From Cryptomeria japonica (lineage: Eukaryota; Streptophyta; Pinopsida; Cupressales; Cupressaceae), in contig NC_081412.1 in the NCBI RefSeq assembly GCF_030272615.1, positions 139,762,747-139,826,746 of the forward strand: a stretch of DNA of 64,000 nucleotides, given 5' to 3'. Numbering within the stretch: position 1 is the first letter of the stretch; each line of letters opens with the position of its first letter. Position numbers and translations under genes: made by a program. Positions 35,670-47,989 of this stretch are shown piece after piece. The notes beneath the pieces were generated by a model. It was not told the origin of the DNA. It did no database searches and saw nothing but the letters and a program-made list of their open reading frames with translations.

Positions 35670-36150
35670 ACAACAACGGTGTCTTTCGGATCCTAGAATC
35701 TGAGCAACATCGTGTTTGTAGTCTTTGGCTCTTAAAAATTTGAACAACACCTAAACCCTTGCATTGCAATATTGAATGGTATGAAATGAAGCCTTTGTTG
35801 TTGTTCGGATGCGCAAACCTAAACTACACCAAAAGAATGGTGTCGTTCAGGCCTACGGACCCGAACAATACTGCTTTGAGTTTTACCTTTGTGTACGTCA
35901 GGTTTACAGACACGACCTACACCATTGTCACATATCTTTTGTGGTGTAAGTTGGGCCTATGAACCCGACTTACACAAGCTTTTCCCCTATCTTTTGATGT
36001 GTATATTGAGCCTAAAAGTCCGACTTACACTTAGTGTTGATTTACCTTTGTAAGGTGTCAATTGGGTCTATAGACCTGATTTGCACCAAACTTTCTATAA
36101 GCTTTCCTTAGGTGTAAATCAGGCCTACGGACCCGATTGACACTTGCACT
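35670..36150. repeat. Array of hairpin-forming repeats, period about 51-57 bp
   Basis: Units such as GGTGTAAGTTGGGCC and CCCGACTTACACA face each other around a GGCCTAYGGACC-like loop. They start near 35839, 35890, 35943, 35998, 36054 and 36111, with weaker copies from 35670. Each is an imperfect inverted repeat of about 32 nt, so the array is a series of stem-loops. Confidence 0.8.
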
Positions 36151-36429
36151 TGGAAATTTTTCTTAGTGTTAAATATAAGAGATACAACTGTTTACTTAGA
36201 ATTTTTCTAAGTAAGAAGAAGAATCCTACTCTTGGAGGACCTTTGAAGACAAAGTATTTTTAGTTTTCTTGTTCCAGCGAAGATATTTTTCTCATGAAGA
36301 TGTTTTCAGCTAACTCAAGAGATTTGTCTCAAATGTGTTGCAGTCACAACTTTTACCAAATGACTTCACCCTCTCCGAGTTAGAAAAAGATGAAGTTGAA
36401 ATAGCAAGACTCCTATCCGGTCTTCCCAC

Positions 36430-36657
36430 CATCCTTAGTAGCGTCAAACATTGCGAACACCAGATGATTCTGAAATATAGGCTACCTGACAACAATATGA
36501 AGATTGTTTGAAGAAGGATGATCATAATAAAAATGTGTCCAGTCATCCTTAGTAGCGTCAAACATTGCGAACACCAGATGATTCTGAAATATAGGCTACC
36601 TGACAACAATATGAAGATTGTTTGAAGAAGGATGATCATAATAAAGATGTGTCTCTG
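36430..36657. repeat. 114-bp tandem duplication
   Basis: The block starting CATCCTTAGTAGCGTCAAAC at 36430 is repeated nearly exactly from 36544. The open frame across it is repetitive and not a gene. Confidence 0.92.
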
Positions 36658-38415
36658 GACACTTAGTTATTTTTATGCATCTCTAGTGTAGTGGCATTTT
36701 GTAATTTCAATTGACACTTCAGGTGTCATTTTGTATATATAGTTTTGCATTTAGGAGTGCATATGTCCTAAGTCAAATCGAACTTTTTCTTTAACTTAGT
36801 CTTAGATTAGTTGCAACTTTCCTATTTTTGCTCATTGCACCTCACCTATATATATATATGAGGGTGCTCTTTGTAATTAGGATCTTTTATTTTATGCCAA
36901 AAAACTCTGCCAAAGTGAAAAGCAAAGTGAGACTTTGCGTTCAAAATGTGATTTTGCAAGTTCAATCAAAATAAGAAGAAGACAAATTTTGGCTTTCAAA
37001 CTTCGTGTTGAAATTATCTTTGTTTATGATATAGGTGTTCTTATGTCATTTATGTTATGTATTCTTGATGAGATTGAGTTGAGTTGAGTGAATTGTGTGA
37101 TATAGAAGAATTGTTCTTATTTTCTAGGTAAAGTTTGTGTTGCTTGAAAATTTGGAAGTAAGAATTGTGTGTGGATAATAAGTTAAGGACTTTGAGCTTT
37201 ACTTTGTTATCTTTTGAAAAAGTTTGTTAATTGTATTCAAGTAGCAACATAAAGACTTTGTGCTTCATTTGTTATTTGGAAAAAATATTGGTTAAAAGAG
37301 TTATTTGTAAAGAGGTTGATAGGATGGTGGTAAGGTGAAGACTTTCAGCTTCATTGCTATTTTCACGTCACATAAAGTCATTTTTAGAAAAGGAAGCAAC
37401 TGGAGGCTTTGTACTCTTATGGACACTTTGCTTCTAATTAGTATAGATTTTTGAATTACAGTGAGTGAACTATTTTTAGTACCAAGAAGGGAAATCCATT
37501 CTAGATAGATAATTGGGAAAATACTTACTTTGAAAAAAGAGAGTGAAGTAATTGTATCATCTTGGATTAGTGTAAAGTTAGCAGGTAGGATAATATTTGA
37601 TATAGATTGCAGTAGAAAGGGGGAGCCTTCCCTTATAAATAGGAGAGAATGTATCTTGCCTTTTGAGAGATATTGTCTTGCATACTGTGGTGAAAACCCA
37701 CATTTTGTAAACCTCCTTGAGTTTACAAAATGTTCACCCAAGAATATCATAAATTCTAACTTATAGTGCATAGGCTGAACATATACTACAACTATTGTTA
37801 TTAATGCTATTAGATTTTTGGTATAATTATTACTGCTATTAGATGTTCGGTATGAGAAATCTGGATTTGATCTATTACTGATCTGATCTTTGTTTGTATT
37901 TGCTGGTTACAATGATCTTTGCGTGATTGCGATCACTGCTGTAGATGTTTGAATCTGCGGATGTTCTCCCAAAATGATTGCTTGATCTCCTTCGATTGCT
38001 TATTCCCTTTCCATTTACTTTATTGACATGTCTTTGTTTCTACTTCATACATCTGTATGTGTATATATGTTGTCTTTTTATTCTCTATATCTGATTTCCA
38101 CTTATGTACTCCAATTCCTTCTCTCCCTCCTCAATTGAGATTTCTCTTTTTTATCTCTTTGTGGGGGGAGTCACACCCTTTCACCACTAATCCACTTTTA
38201 AAAGGGTTACAAACCTTCATCATAATCGCTGCCCTTTCATGGTAAGTTTTCATTAATTTAATTAAATGCATTTGTTGCCAAGTCCAGCCAAATCCTTAAT
38301 AGAGTAATTTCATTGCTGTTTAGAGAATACTGTTTGTGGCTTTTAATACTAATCGTAACAGATCTAAGATAGCCTTATATGATTAGGGGCAGATTGCAGC
38401 TTAGAATAATGGTGA
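36658..38415. other. Unassigned sequence with promoter-like and LTR-like motifs
   Basis: A TATATATATATATGAGGGTGC motif near 36847 and CCTTATAAATAGGAGAG near 37630 look like TATA boxes of retroelement LTRs. The stretch 38100-38250 (GGGGGGAGTCACACCC, AAAGGGTTACAAACCTTCAT) resembles parts of the LTR-like repeats at 27.2 kb and 59.3 kb. No boundaries were found, so this is left as probable decayed LTR sequence. Confidence 0.35.
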
Positions 38416-38420
38416 TATTG

Positions 38421-39193
38421 TGATGCAGGAGCATCCCCGGTTCATAGCAATCTTGCTTCAACCAAAAAAAACATTTTCTTTCTGTTTGCAGTTTCAGTCT
38501 TTCTTTCTGTGTGTCCTGGTTTTGGCTCACCGGATCCTGTGGAGTTGGATTCTACTTGAAGACTTGATCATCTTTCTTGTTTCCAGACCGCATCGCATTT
38601 GGATAATTTTCCGGCTAGATATCGCTATCGGTTTCCTTGACAGTTTCTTGTTACCGGTTGTCTGGACTTATTTTGGTGATCTACCGGAACCCCTTCCGAA
38701 GCTTGCGAAGCCTTGGGCGTTGATTCCGATGTTCCTTGGCATGTGGCCAACCTTTTCCCACGATTTACGTTTCATCCTTTGGATTTTTCGGAGGAATCTC
38801 TTGGTGGAGGCCGACCTTGTTTATTTTACACGTTCGGTCTTTTTCTTTGGGTTTTGATCCTTTTTGGGTCGATTGGATCCTTTGGATCGATATATTTAAT
38901 TGTAATTGCGCATTAAAATGTAATCAATCAGAGAATCAAGTAGTAGATTGTGGGTAGAAGATAGATCTTAAGATTCAATGTCCCAGTTGTGACCTATTCT
39001 GTATGTTCTACCAGGCCTGTGAGTCGGTATGCTGTAATCCGGTTGCTACCTGTTGGATGTAATTGATTTTCATGCAATAAAACATTTTGTTTTGCATTGC
39101 CTCCATCATATCTTTGTGTTTCCGTTGTGTTTACTTTTGCTGACCGGTCTGGATTGATCTCTTTGAGGTCCCTCCTCACTGGTGTTTGCTTCA
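38421..39193 (+). repeat. 5' LTR of the chromovirus (773 bp)
   Basis: It is co-linear with the 818-bp 3' LTR at 48574-49391. The extra length on the right comes from short insertions, for example a repeated CAGTTTCCTGTTACCGATTG-like block near 48820-48855. Confidence 0.92.
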
Positions 39194-39195
39194 AG

Positions 39196-39207
39196 TGGTA
39201 TCAGAGC
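39196..39207 (+). other. Primer-binding site (initiator tRNA-Met)
   Basis: TGGTATCAGAGC lies two bases after the 5' LTR end and is an exact match to the usual plant initiator-Met site. Confidence 0.92.
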
Positions 39208-39299
39208 GAAGTTTCGTTCCCAAGGTTGCGTGTCTTGAAATTTTTGTTGTAGGGTGGTGGATTGCGAATCCGACCTGCAGCAGCAGAGGACCGGCGTGA

Positions 39300-42200
39300 A
39301 TGATGGAGATGTTGCGAGGTATAGCAGCCCGGTTGGAAGCCATGGAGACAGCCCAGAGAAGAGGCCAACATATCGAAGATGTGAGTGAATATGAAGGAGA
39401 AGAAGCCCCAGTGGAACAAGCAAACCTATCGGCGGTTGATCCGGATGAGGAAAGGTTTTTCAGGGTTTTGAGTAGGGCACTCAATACTAAACCTCATTTT
39501 ACCCCACCGAAATATGATGGGAAGTTAGATTCGGATGAATTGATGGATTGGATCTTGGAGATGGAGAAGTATTTTGATTTTGAAAACACTGCAGAAGAAA
39601 GGAAGGTGAAATATGCTTGTACCCGGTTGAAAGGTCATGCATCTCTTTGGTGGGAGCATTTGTAAGTTGATAGACAAAGAAGAGGTAAAGGGAAGATTAA
39701 GACATGGGATCAGATGATTGCTAAGTTGAAGTCGAAGTTTATGCCAGTTGATTATCAAGTGAATTTGTTCCTGAAGTTGCAGAATTTGAGACAGAAGGAA
39801 TCTAGTGTGGAGTACACTGAAGCATTTTACAAGTTGAATATCAGATCCGGACATGTTGATGATGAAGTTGAACAAGTTGCAATATATTTGAATGGATTGC
39901 GGATATCTATACAAGATGAACTCAGTTTGATCATATTGGAGAGTGTTGAAGAGGCTTACCAATATGCCCTAAAGGCAGAAGAGAAGTTAAACAAAAGACA
40001 TGAGCAGAGGCAGAGAGGCAGAGGTGGAAGGTTTACCGGAGGAAGATTTCAAGGTGGAAGAGGATATACCGGAGGAAGAGGAACCGATACAGATCAGAAC
40101 AAGGACAAGAAAGTGAACAAAGAAGGTAATTCACACCAGAAGGATGATAGCAATTTCTACTGGAGGAGAGAACTGGATAATAACCGGAATGAGAATTTTG
40201 GAAGACAAGACAAGAGAACATTTAGAGGAACCTGCTTTAAGTGTGGAGGAGAAGGACATCGTGCATTTGAGTGTAAGAAGACAAAAAATATCGGAAGAGC
40301 AACAGTGGTGGAAGAAAACCCCACTGGATCAGACAATAAACTGAAAGGTGGAGAACTGTTGGTGATGAGGAGAGCTTTGTGTCATAGCAGAGGAGATGAA
40401 GAGCCCTTGCAGAGGAAGAATCTGTTCAAGGCCAAATGTAAGGTATCCGGTAAGTGTTCTAAAGTTGTTATTGATAGTGGTAGTTCAGATAATCTTGTTT
40501 CAGAAGAAATGGTGAATAAGTTGAAATTGGAGAGATTGAAACGCCCTAAGCCTTACCAAATAGCATGGATTCAGGATGAACATAAGTTGTTAGTAAGTGA
40601 ACAATGTTTGGTGAAATTGAAAATTGGGAATTATCATGATGAAGTCTTGTGTGATATTATGCCTATGGATATTTGTCATCTTTTGTTGGGTAGACCTTTG
40701 CAGTTTGATAGACAGGCAGTACATGATGGGAGGAAGAATACATACACTATTGTGGCCAATGGGACGAAGCAAACCTTGTTACCCTTGGAGGAACCTTTGA
40801 AGAATGCAGTCTGTACGAATGCTAGAATCTGTTTGGTAGATGGAAGAAATTTCATGGATGGACTGAGACATGAGAATGTGTGTTTTGCCTTGATTCCTAA
40901 GAAGATCGAGAAACCGAAACTGAAAGGAGAACACCCGGAAGAGATAAAAGATTTGCTGATAGAATATGAAGACATCATTTCAGATAATGTACCTGATTTA
41001 TTGCCACCTGTGAGAAGTATTAGTCATTGCATGGACTTGGTTCTCGGAGCCAGTTTGCCTAAGAAAGCTGCACACTGGTTGACATCAACAGAGAATGAAG
41101 AACTGAATAGACAAGTGCAGGAGCTATTGAAGAAATGTTTGATCAGGGAGAGTTTGAGCCCTTGTGCAGTTTCAACAGTATTAGCACCTAAGAAGAATGG
41201 AGAGTGGAGAATGTGTATTGATTCCAGAGCAATAAACAAGATCACAATGAAATACTGGTTTCCTTTGCCTAGGATGGATGACATAATGGACTATTTGAGT
41301 GGAGCAAAATACTTTACAAAGATAGATTTGAAGAGTGGATATCATCAGATCAAGATCAGAGAAGGTGATGAATAGAAGACAACATTTAAGATAAATGAAG
41401 GACTATATGAATGGTTGGTGATGCCTTTTGGATTGACTAATGCACCGAGTACTTTCATGAGGCTGATGAATGAGGCATTGAAGAAATTCTTGGGTAAGTT
41501 TGTTATTGTGTATTTGGATGACATTCTGATTTTCAGTGAGGCAAAAGAGGAGCTTTTGTTGCACTTAAGACAAGTTTTGCAGAGGTTGAGGGAAAAGAAA
41601 TTGCTGATCAACATTAAGAAGTGTACTTTCACGAAGGATGAGTTTGTCTATTTGGGATTTGTGATATCTGAGGATGGTTTGAAGATGGACCCTGAGAAAG
41701 TGAAAGCAATTGTTGAGTGGCCTACACCGGAAAGCATTGGAGAGGTAAGATCATTTCATGGATTGGCTACTTTTTACTTAAAGTTTATCAAAAATTTCAG
41801 TTCATTTTGTAACCCTATGACTAAGACCATGAGAGGAGATTGGAAGGAATTCAAGTGGACCATCGGAGCAAACAAAAGTTTTGAATTGTTGAGTCACAAA
41901 GTGACTGAGCAGCTTATGTTGGCTTGACCGGATTTCAACAAAGTATTTCAAGTGGATTGTGATGCAAGTGGAACAGCAATAGGAGCACTCTTGAGTCAGG
42001 AAGGGAGAGCAGTAGCTTATTTCAGTGAGAAATTGAATGATGCCCGACGGAGATATTCAGTGTATGATCAGGAGTTTTATGCCATAGTTCAAGCCTTGAA
42101 GAAGTGGAGACATTACTTGTTGCCTAAGGAGTTTGTGTTGTATACAGATCATCAAGCTTTGTAGTATTTGAACAGTCAGAGTAAGTTGAATCAGAGACAT

Positions 42201-43509
42201 AAGAGATGGGTAGAATTCTTGCAGAGTTACACTTTTGTGTTGAAGCATAGAAGTGGGAAATCTAACAAAGTTGCTGATGCATTGAGTAGGAGAAGGAATT
42301 TGCTGATAGAGTTGAGAGTGACAGTATTAGGATTTGAAGATTTGAAGACCTTGTATGATGATGACCTGGATTTTGCAGAACCTTGGAAAGCATGTAGAGA
42401 ACCGGTTATGGTAGATAGAAGCAAGTGGTTGGATTATTTCTTTCAGGATGGGATGTTATTCAGAGGAGTTTAGTTGTGCATACCTAAGAGTTCCATGAGA
42501 AAGAATCTGATAAAGGAGAAAATACAGTGGAGGACTAGTTGGACATTTTGGCATTGACAAAACAGTAGCATTGGTGAGTGAGCAGTACTTTTGGCCCCAG
42601 ATTCATAAGGATGTTAAGAGATATGCATAGAGTTGTAGAATTTGTCAAGTTGCAAAGGGTATTAGTCAGAATGTGGGATTGTATAAACCTTTGACAGTAC
42701 CGGTAAGACCTTGGGAGGATATAAGCATGGATTTTGTACTTGGATTGCCTAAAACACCAAGAGGGAACGATTCTATATTTGTGGTAGTGGATAGATTCTC
42801 GAAGATGGCTCATTTCATACCTTGTAAGAAGATATCAGATGCATTGCATGTAGCAAACCTATTTTTCAAGGAAGTGGTGAGATTGCATGGATTGCCTAAG
42901 AGAATAGTTTCAGATAGAGATACTAATTTCGTTGGCTATTTTTGGAGAACACTTTGGAAGAAGATGAGGATAGATTTGAAGTTCAGTTCTACTTTTCATC
43001 CACAGACTGATGGACAGACAAAAGTAGTTAACCGGAGTTTGGGAAACTTGTTGAGATGTTTATTTGGAGATAAAAGCGGAAGTTGGGATTTGATCCTTGC
43101 ACAAGCAAAGTTTGCCTACAACAATTCAGTGAATAGAAGTACCAGAAGAACACCTTTTGAGATTGTTACTGGAGTGCATCCTAGAGGTATATCAGAATTG
43201 AGAGACATTAGCAGTGAAGACCGGAGGAGTTCAGGATCAGAAGATTTTGCGGATCACATGGCAGCCTTGCATAGTTAGGTTAAGAAGCATTTGGAAGACA
43301 TGAACAACAAGTATAAGGAGAAGGCAGATGAGAAGAGGAGACATAAGGAATTTGAAGTTGGCGATGAAGTGATGGTATATCTGAGAAAAGAGAGATTCCT
43401 GGTTGGAACTTATAACAAGTTGCAGATGAAGAAGTTTGGACCTTGCAGGATTTTGAGGAAGTTCAGTTTTGGAAATGCATATGAAGTGGAGTTACCGGAT
43501 AGTCTGAGT
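39300..43509 (+). pseudogene. Chromovirus gag-pol polyprotein, multiple stops and a frameshift
   Basis: The frame opens at ATG 39300. Gag covers 39300-40300, with RG-rich repeats near 40000-40080 and a zinc knuckle CFKCGGEGHRAFEC at 40232. The protease motif VIDSGSSDNLV lies near 40465. Reverse transcriptase spans about 41100-41700 and includes KIDLKSGYHQIKI and YLDDILIFS. RNase H starts [17 protein letters not shown] near 41946. The integrase zinc-binding region is near 42530-42650, and its core ([16 protein letters not shown]) is near 42727-43060. Stops lie at 39663, 41373, 41925, 42162, 42471, 42628 and 43276, and a +1 frameshift lies near 42520. Where integrases have QTEVVNR, this copy has QTKVVNR (codon 43021), so the catalytic glutamate is lost. 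The frame is cut by the hAT insertion after 43509 and resumes at 48273. The copy is clearly inactive. Confidence 0.93.
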
Positions 43510-43519
43510 CATAGATGAA

Positions 43520-43620
43520 AAACTCGGATTTTGCAATAACTCGGCAAGGCCAAAAAATTTTAAAAACTCGGGATTCGCCAAAACTCGGCAAAAAACTCGG
43601 CAAAACTCGGCAACTTTATC
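43520..43620. repeat. Left subterminal ACTCGGC repeats of the hAT element
   Basis: About eight copies of AACTCGGCA or close variants fall within 100 bp of the terminal repeat. Such clusters next to hAT ends are usually transposase-binding sites. The same motif marks the elements at 2612 and 7775. Confidence 0.75.
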
Positions 43621-43933
43621 GAACATTTGAAAATACATTTTTTTTTTATATATAATTCAAAAACACACATTTACACCAAATTTGTATAACATATATGATT
43701 TCCATGATATATAAATCAATTTTTTTTGGTAATACATAGCAACAAATGCAAGTATCATAGCATAAACCAAAAACCAAGTGCAACATATGTATAAGAGTTC
43801 AATACATATCAACGTATCATAGTGACAGTCTCATAGAGTTATAGAGTCATAGACCACAAAACAAGAACCTCTGAAATTCTGATTACATATCAAGTTCAAA
43901 GTTTGGTATCAATGAAATTATGAAAATAAGAAA

Positions 43934-46357
43934 TCATAAATTGCGTCTACGACTAAAGCTCAAAATAGATTGTGGCCGCTGGGTGGGTGGTGCTGAAGTA
44001 GTGGCAACATCCTCAACACTAACAGGTGCCTCTTCTGCATGATCAACCTCCTGCTCCTCCTCACGTGCTGCCACTTCCGCATCCCATTCCTCTCCTGCCC
44101 TCTCCAACTCACTCAGCTGCTCATTAGTAAGGAATGGATCCAAATCATTATCAACATCATCAGGAGAAGCAACCCATTCTGCTGCATATGGATCAATGTC
44201 ATCCAAGTCAAGTGCTTCATGTGAATCTTGCCCTAGCACCTTCTTCTCATGTAATCGAATGTTGTACCGCACATAGACAAGATCATTCAAGCGTTGTTGA
44301 GTCAACCTATTGCGCTTTTTTGTGTGGATGTTCTCAAAAACACTCCAGTTGCGCTCACAACCAGAAGCACTACAAGGCTGTGATAATATGCGGATGGCAA
44401 GCTTTTGAAGATTAGGCGTTGTGGCACCATAATCTTCCCACCACAAATCTGCAAGGATACAAAATGTGATTTATAACTTGTAAAGATTTCAATAATCTTA
44501 AAGAGAGAAATAAATGGTAAAAATTAAACATATGTTTTTTTTTACCTGGTCATAAGGTGGCTCTCCTACGTTTGCAATCAGGTGAAGAAAACAATTCCCC
44601 TAAGGCCTTCTTATAACTCTGCAACTCATCAAGTATCAGGTCTCGAAGGATCTCATCATCAACTAATCTCCGAATGCATGTGTCAAGGCCAATTCTAACC
44701 TCTGCATCTGCTTTGAAACTCGGAGAGTAAAAAAACTTGGGATTCAAGAAGTAGGCAGCAGCATGAATATGTTGGTGGAGTTGATGGTTCCACCTCCGAT
44801 CAATTATGCGCCATATGGGTTCATACTTGGTCTTGTTTGACCCATACAAGTGTTGAATCGCCTCTTTGGCCTTATCCATGGCCTCATATAGATACCCCAT
44901 GGAGTTATGATCCCCATCCACCATTCGTAGCACCCTCACCAACGGTTCCGACACCTAGATATAAAAAATCTAACAAAATCAGCAGATTGAAATATTAGAA
45001 AATTAAATAATAAATCATCAATTAAAGTTTCAAAACTTACATTGATGATCTCCTCCACCATCTTGGCAAAATTAGTATCAAAAATGGCAATCACAACCTT
45101 CTCTGCTTCAGGCTTTGTAGCATAAGGACTCCCCAACCATCTTTCACTCACGAACATCCGCTTCAGGTTGGGCAATGTAGCAAGTATGCTCTGCAAGGTG
45201 AGGAAATTGGTAGCAAAGCGTGTGACCCCCGACCGCACAAGATCCTTACCTTCAGTGTGTTCTCTCATAAGATTCAGGACCCATGTGTGATTGTAGATGT
45301 ATTTGGTGATATTCCTTCCATCTTCAACCACTTTCTTTACCCAACTTAGTTTCCCTATGTCCTCAAGGAGCAAGTCAAGACAATGGGCAGCACAAGGGCT
45401 CCAAAATAATGTCGGATGTCTAGCCATTAGAAGTTTGCCGGCTGCCACATATGCAGCTGCATTATCAGTCACAACTTGGATGACATTCTGCACTCCCACA
45501 TCCATCACCACTTCATCCAACATGTTGCACAAGGTCTCCGCATTCTTCACTTCATTGGAGGCATCAATTGATTTTAAAAATACTAACTGTCCTCCTGAAG
45601 CAACTAGAAAGTTGATGAGTGTCCTGTTCCTACCATCTGTCCATCCATCAGAAAGAATGGTGCAGCCATTCTTTTCCCAAATAGTCCTTTGCTCTTCCAC
45701 TAATGCATGAGTGTTTTGGACCTCATCCTGCAATAACGGTCCACTTACCTCGTAACGGCTTGGGGATTTGAACCCCTTACCTGCCACAGTCAACGCGGTG
45801 ACCAATTGGTCCCAAGATGGACTAGAAATAGCATTGAATGGAACATCGTTGTAGATAAAAAATCTAGCACACGCCACCTTGGCTTGTTGGTGAGCCTCTT
45901 TATTCCATGCAGTGCCAAGCAATCCAGGTTGTGCACCAGGAGTGTTACGTGGAATAAAGAAGTTTTCCATGTTGCTGTCCAAAGTTCCCTTTGCTCGTAT
46001 CCGTGGCCCAAGGGAAGAACCAGATGTCCCCACATCTGTATGTGACCCCATGGAACTCAAATCTGCCCTTGGGGCTGCCATTGCCTCTGCTGTTCTCTTT
46101 TTTGTTGCCTTCCTTTGATCATATGCTTCAAGCGTTGCTATTGCATCTCTCGTAGCCTCTTCAGTACATTCCGTACAGCTTGTGGTATCTCGGCATTGAA
46201 TTTTTGCAAGGTGATATTTGAACCTATTAATGCCACCTTTTACAATTTTTTTGCAATGGTTGCAAAAAACATCTCCTCGTTTTGGACCTGGTCTCCCATG
46301 TTTCCAACAAGGGTCTCTCTTTTTGCCACCAACTTTAACTGTAGAAGCTGAATCCAT
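43934..46357 (-). pseudogene. hAT transposase, three exons, one premature stop
   Basis: Exons are 46357-45041, 44954-44546 and 44448-43934. The introns of 86 and 97 bp have GT-AG ends (AT|GTAAG...ATCTAG| and CCAG|GTAAA...TTGCAG|), and together they encode about 746 residues. The N-terminus has a BED-type zinc finger (VFCNHCKKIV...RFKYHLAKI). The catalytic region includes LSDGWTDGRNRTLINFLV and VVTDNAAAYVAAGKLL with CAAHCLDLLLEDIG. The C-terminus has the dimerisation region (LSQPCSASGCERNWSVFE, RLNDLVYVRYN) and an acidic tail. One in-frame TGA at 44552-44550 (about residue 574) truncates it just before the dimerisation domain. Otherwise the gene is intact, so it was active fairly recently compared with its host element. 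The protein binds the element ends and catalyses cut-and-paste movement. Confidence 0.92.
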
Positions 46358-46559
46358 TTTCTTTCAAAAAGATGTGGAAAAGAACCTAGCAAAAGAGAGG
46401 CAACATTTAGAGATAAATAACATTGTTACCAAAAAAAATCACAAACATCCAAAAATTACAATGACTGTATAACTGTATTTTATTTACAGTCAAAATAGAT
46501 GACTCTCTAAAATTAAAATTTTTAATTGGTTGTGTATTTTTTTAAGTTTTTAACTTCAA

Positions 46560-47560
46560 ATTTAAATTTAAATGAAATACTTTAATACACATTGACATTA
46601 CACAGTTGACAGTCATTTCAAATGACTATGAGTATTTCACAATTGACTGTGTAATACACAGTCATTAATTACAATGTACATTAATGATTAATGTATTACA
46701 CAGTCATCAGTCATTTGAAAATGACTATGTATTACACAGTCATTTCAAAATTTCAAATGACCGTGTATTACACAGTCATCAGTCATTTGAAAATGACTGT
46801 GTATTACACAGTCATCAGTCATTTGAAATTTTGAAATGACTGTAATGACTGTGTATTACACAGTCATTTGAAAATGACTGTGTAATACACAGTCATTTGG
46901 AAATGACTGTGTATTACACAGTCATTTCAAATGACTGATGACTGTGTAATACACAGTCATTTGAAAATGAATGTGTATTACACAGTCATTTGAAATGACT
47001 GTGACTGTGTAATGATGACTGTGTAATACACAGTCATTTGAAAATTTGAAATGACTGTGTATTACACAGTCATTTGAAAATTGAAATGATTGTGACTGTG
47101 TAATACACAGTCATTTGAAATGACTGTGACTGTGTAATGATGACTGTGTAATACACAGTCATTTGAAAATTTGAAATGACTGTGTATTACACAGTCATTT
47201 GAAAATTGAAATGACTGTGATTGTGTAATGATGACTGTGTAATACACAGTCATTTGAAAATTTGAAATGACTGTGTATTACACAGTCATTTGAAATGACT
47301 GTGACTGTGTAATACACAGTCATTTTCAAATGACTGTGTATTACACAGTCATTTCAAATGACTGATGACTGTGTAATACACAGTCATTTGAAATGACTGT
47401 AAATTGTAATTACTAATTACTAATGATTGTGTATTACACAGTCATTTGAAATGACTGTGACTGTGTAATACACAGTCATTTGAAATGACTAAGACTGTGT
47501 AATACACAGTCATTTTCAAATGACTGTGTATTACACAGTCTTAGTCATTCGAAATAAAAC
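46560..47560. repeat. Palindromic array of TGACTGTGTAWTACACAGTCA units
   Basis: Dozens of copies of a near-perfect palindrome, TGACTGTGTATTACACAGTC with A or T in the centre, are separated by short ATTTGAAA or ATTTCAAA spacers. Units vary and some fuse (TGTGACTGTGTAATGATGACTG). The array lies inside the hAT element, upstream of its transposase start. Any transcript of either strand could fold into chains of hairpins. Confidence 0.95.
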
Positions 47561-47985
47561 AATACAAAAAGATACCTGGTTGTGCGTGCAAATGCAAACA
47601 ATACAGTCATTTTGACTGTGTAATACACAGTCATTTCAAATGACTGTGTATTACACAGTCAAAATGACTGTGTATTTGAAATAAAACAATACAAAAAGAT
47701 ACCTGGTCGTGCGTGCAAATGCAAACAATGCAGTCATTTTGACTGTGTAATACACAGTCATTTCAAATGACTGTGTATTACACAGTCAAAATGACTGTGT
47801 ATTCGAAATAAAACAATACAAAAAGATACCTGGTCGTGCGTGCAAATGCAAACAATACAGTCATTTTGACTGTGTAATACACAGTCATTTCAAATGACTG
47901 TGTATTACACAGTCAAAATGACTGTGTATTCGAAATGAAACAATACAAAAAGATACCTGGTCGTGCGTGCAAATGCAAACCCTAT
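47553..47985. repeat. 127-bp tandem repeat containing the palindromes, four anchors
   Basis: The block AAAGATACCTGGTCGTGCG recurs at 47571, 47698, 47825 and 47952 (by its GATACC), exactly 127 bp apart. Each spacer carries one set of palindromes. On the minus strand each copy reads GCACGACCAG|GTATCTTTTTG, which looks like a splice donor; the repeats may therefore be duplicated leader exons of the transposase transcript. Confidence 0.88.
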
Positions 47986-47989
47986 GCAA

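Noticed and set aside
35670-36150. tRNA or microRNA cluster
   Set aside because: The hairpins are too short and irregular for tRNAs, and stems are imperfect with large family-wide variation. Without small-RNA data only a repeat call is justified.
37301-37771. 156-codon minus-strand open frame
   Set aside because: It has no motif and no splice context, and it lies across promoter-like LTR sequence.
39106-39484. Minus-strand open frames near the chromovirus gag start
   Set aside because: They are antisense to the LTR end and gag start.
44039-46472. Plus-strand open frames across the hAT element
   Set aside because: They are antisense shadows of the three-exon transposase gene.
46560-47985. 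CRISPR-like array
   Set aside because: The repeats are palindromes with near-identical short spacers inside a plant hAT element. There are no unique spacers and no Cas genes.
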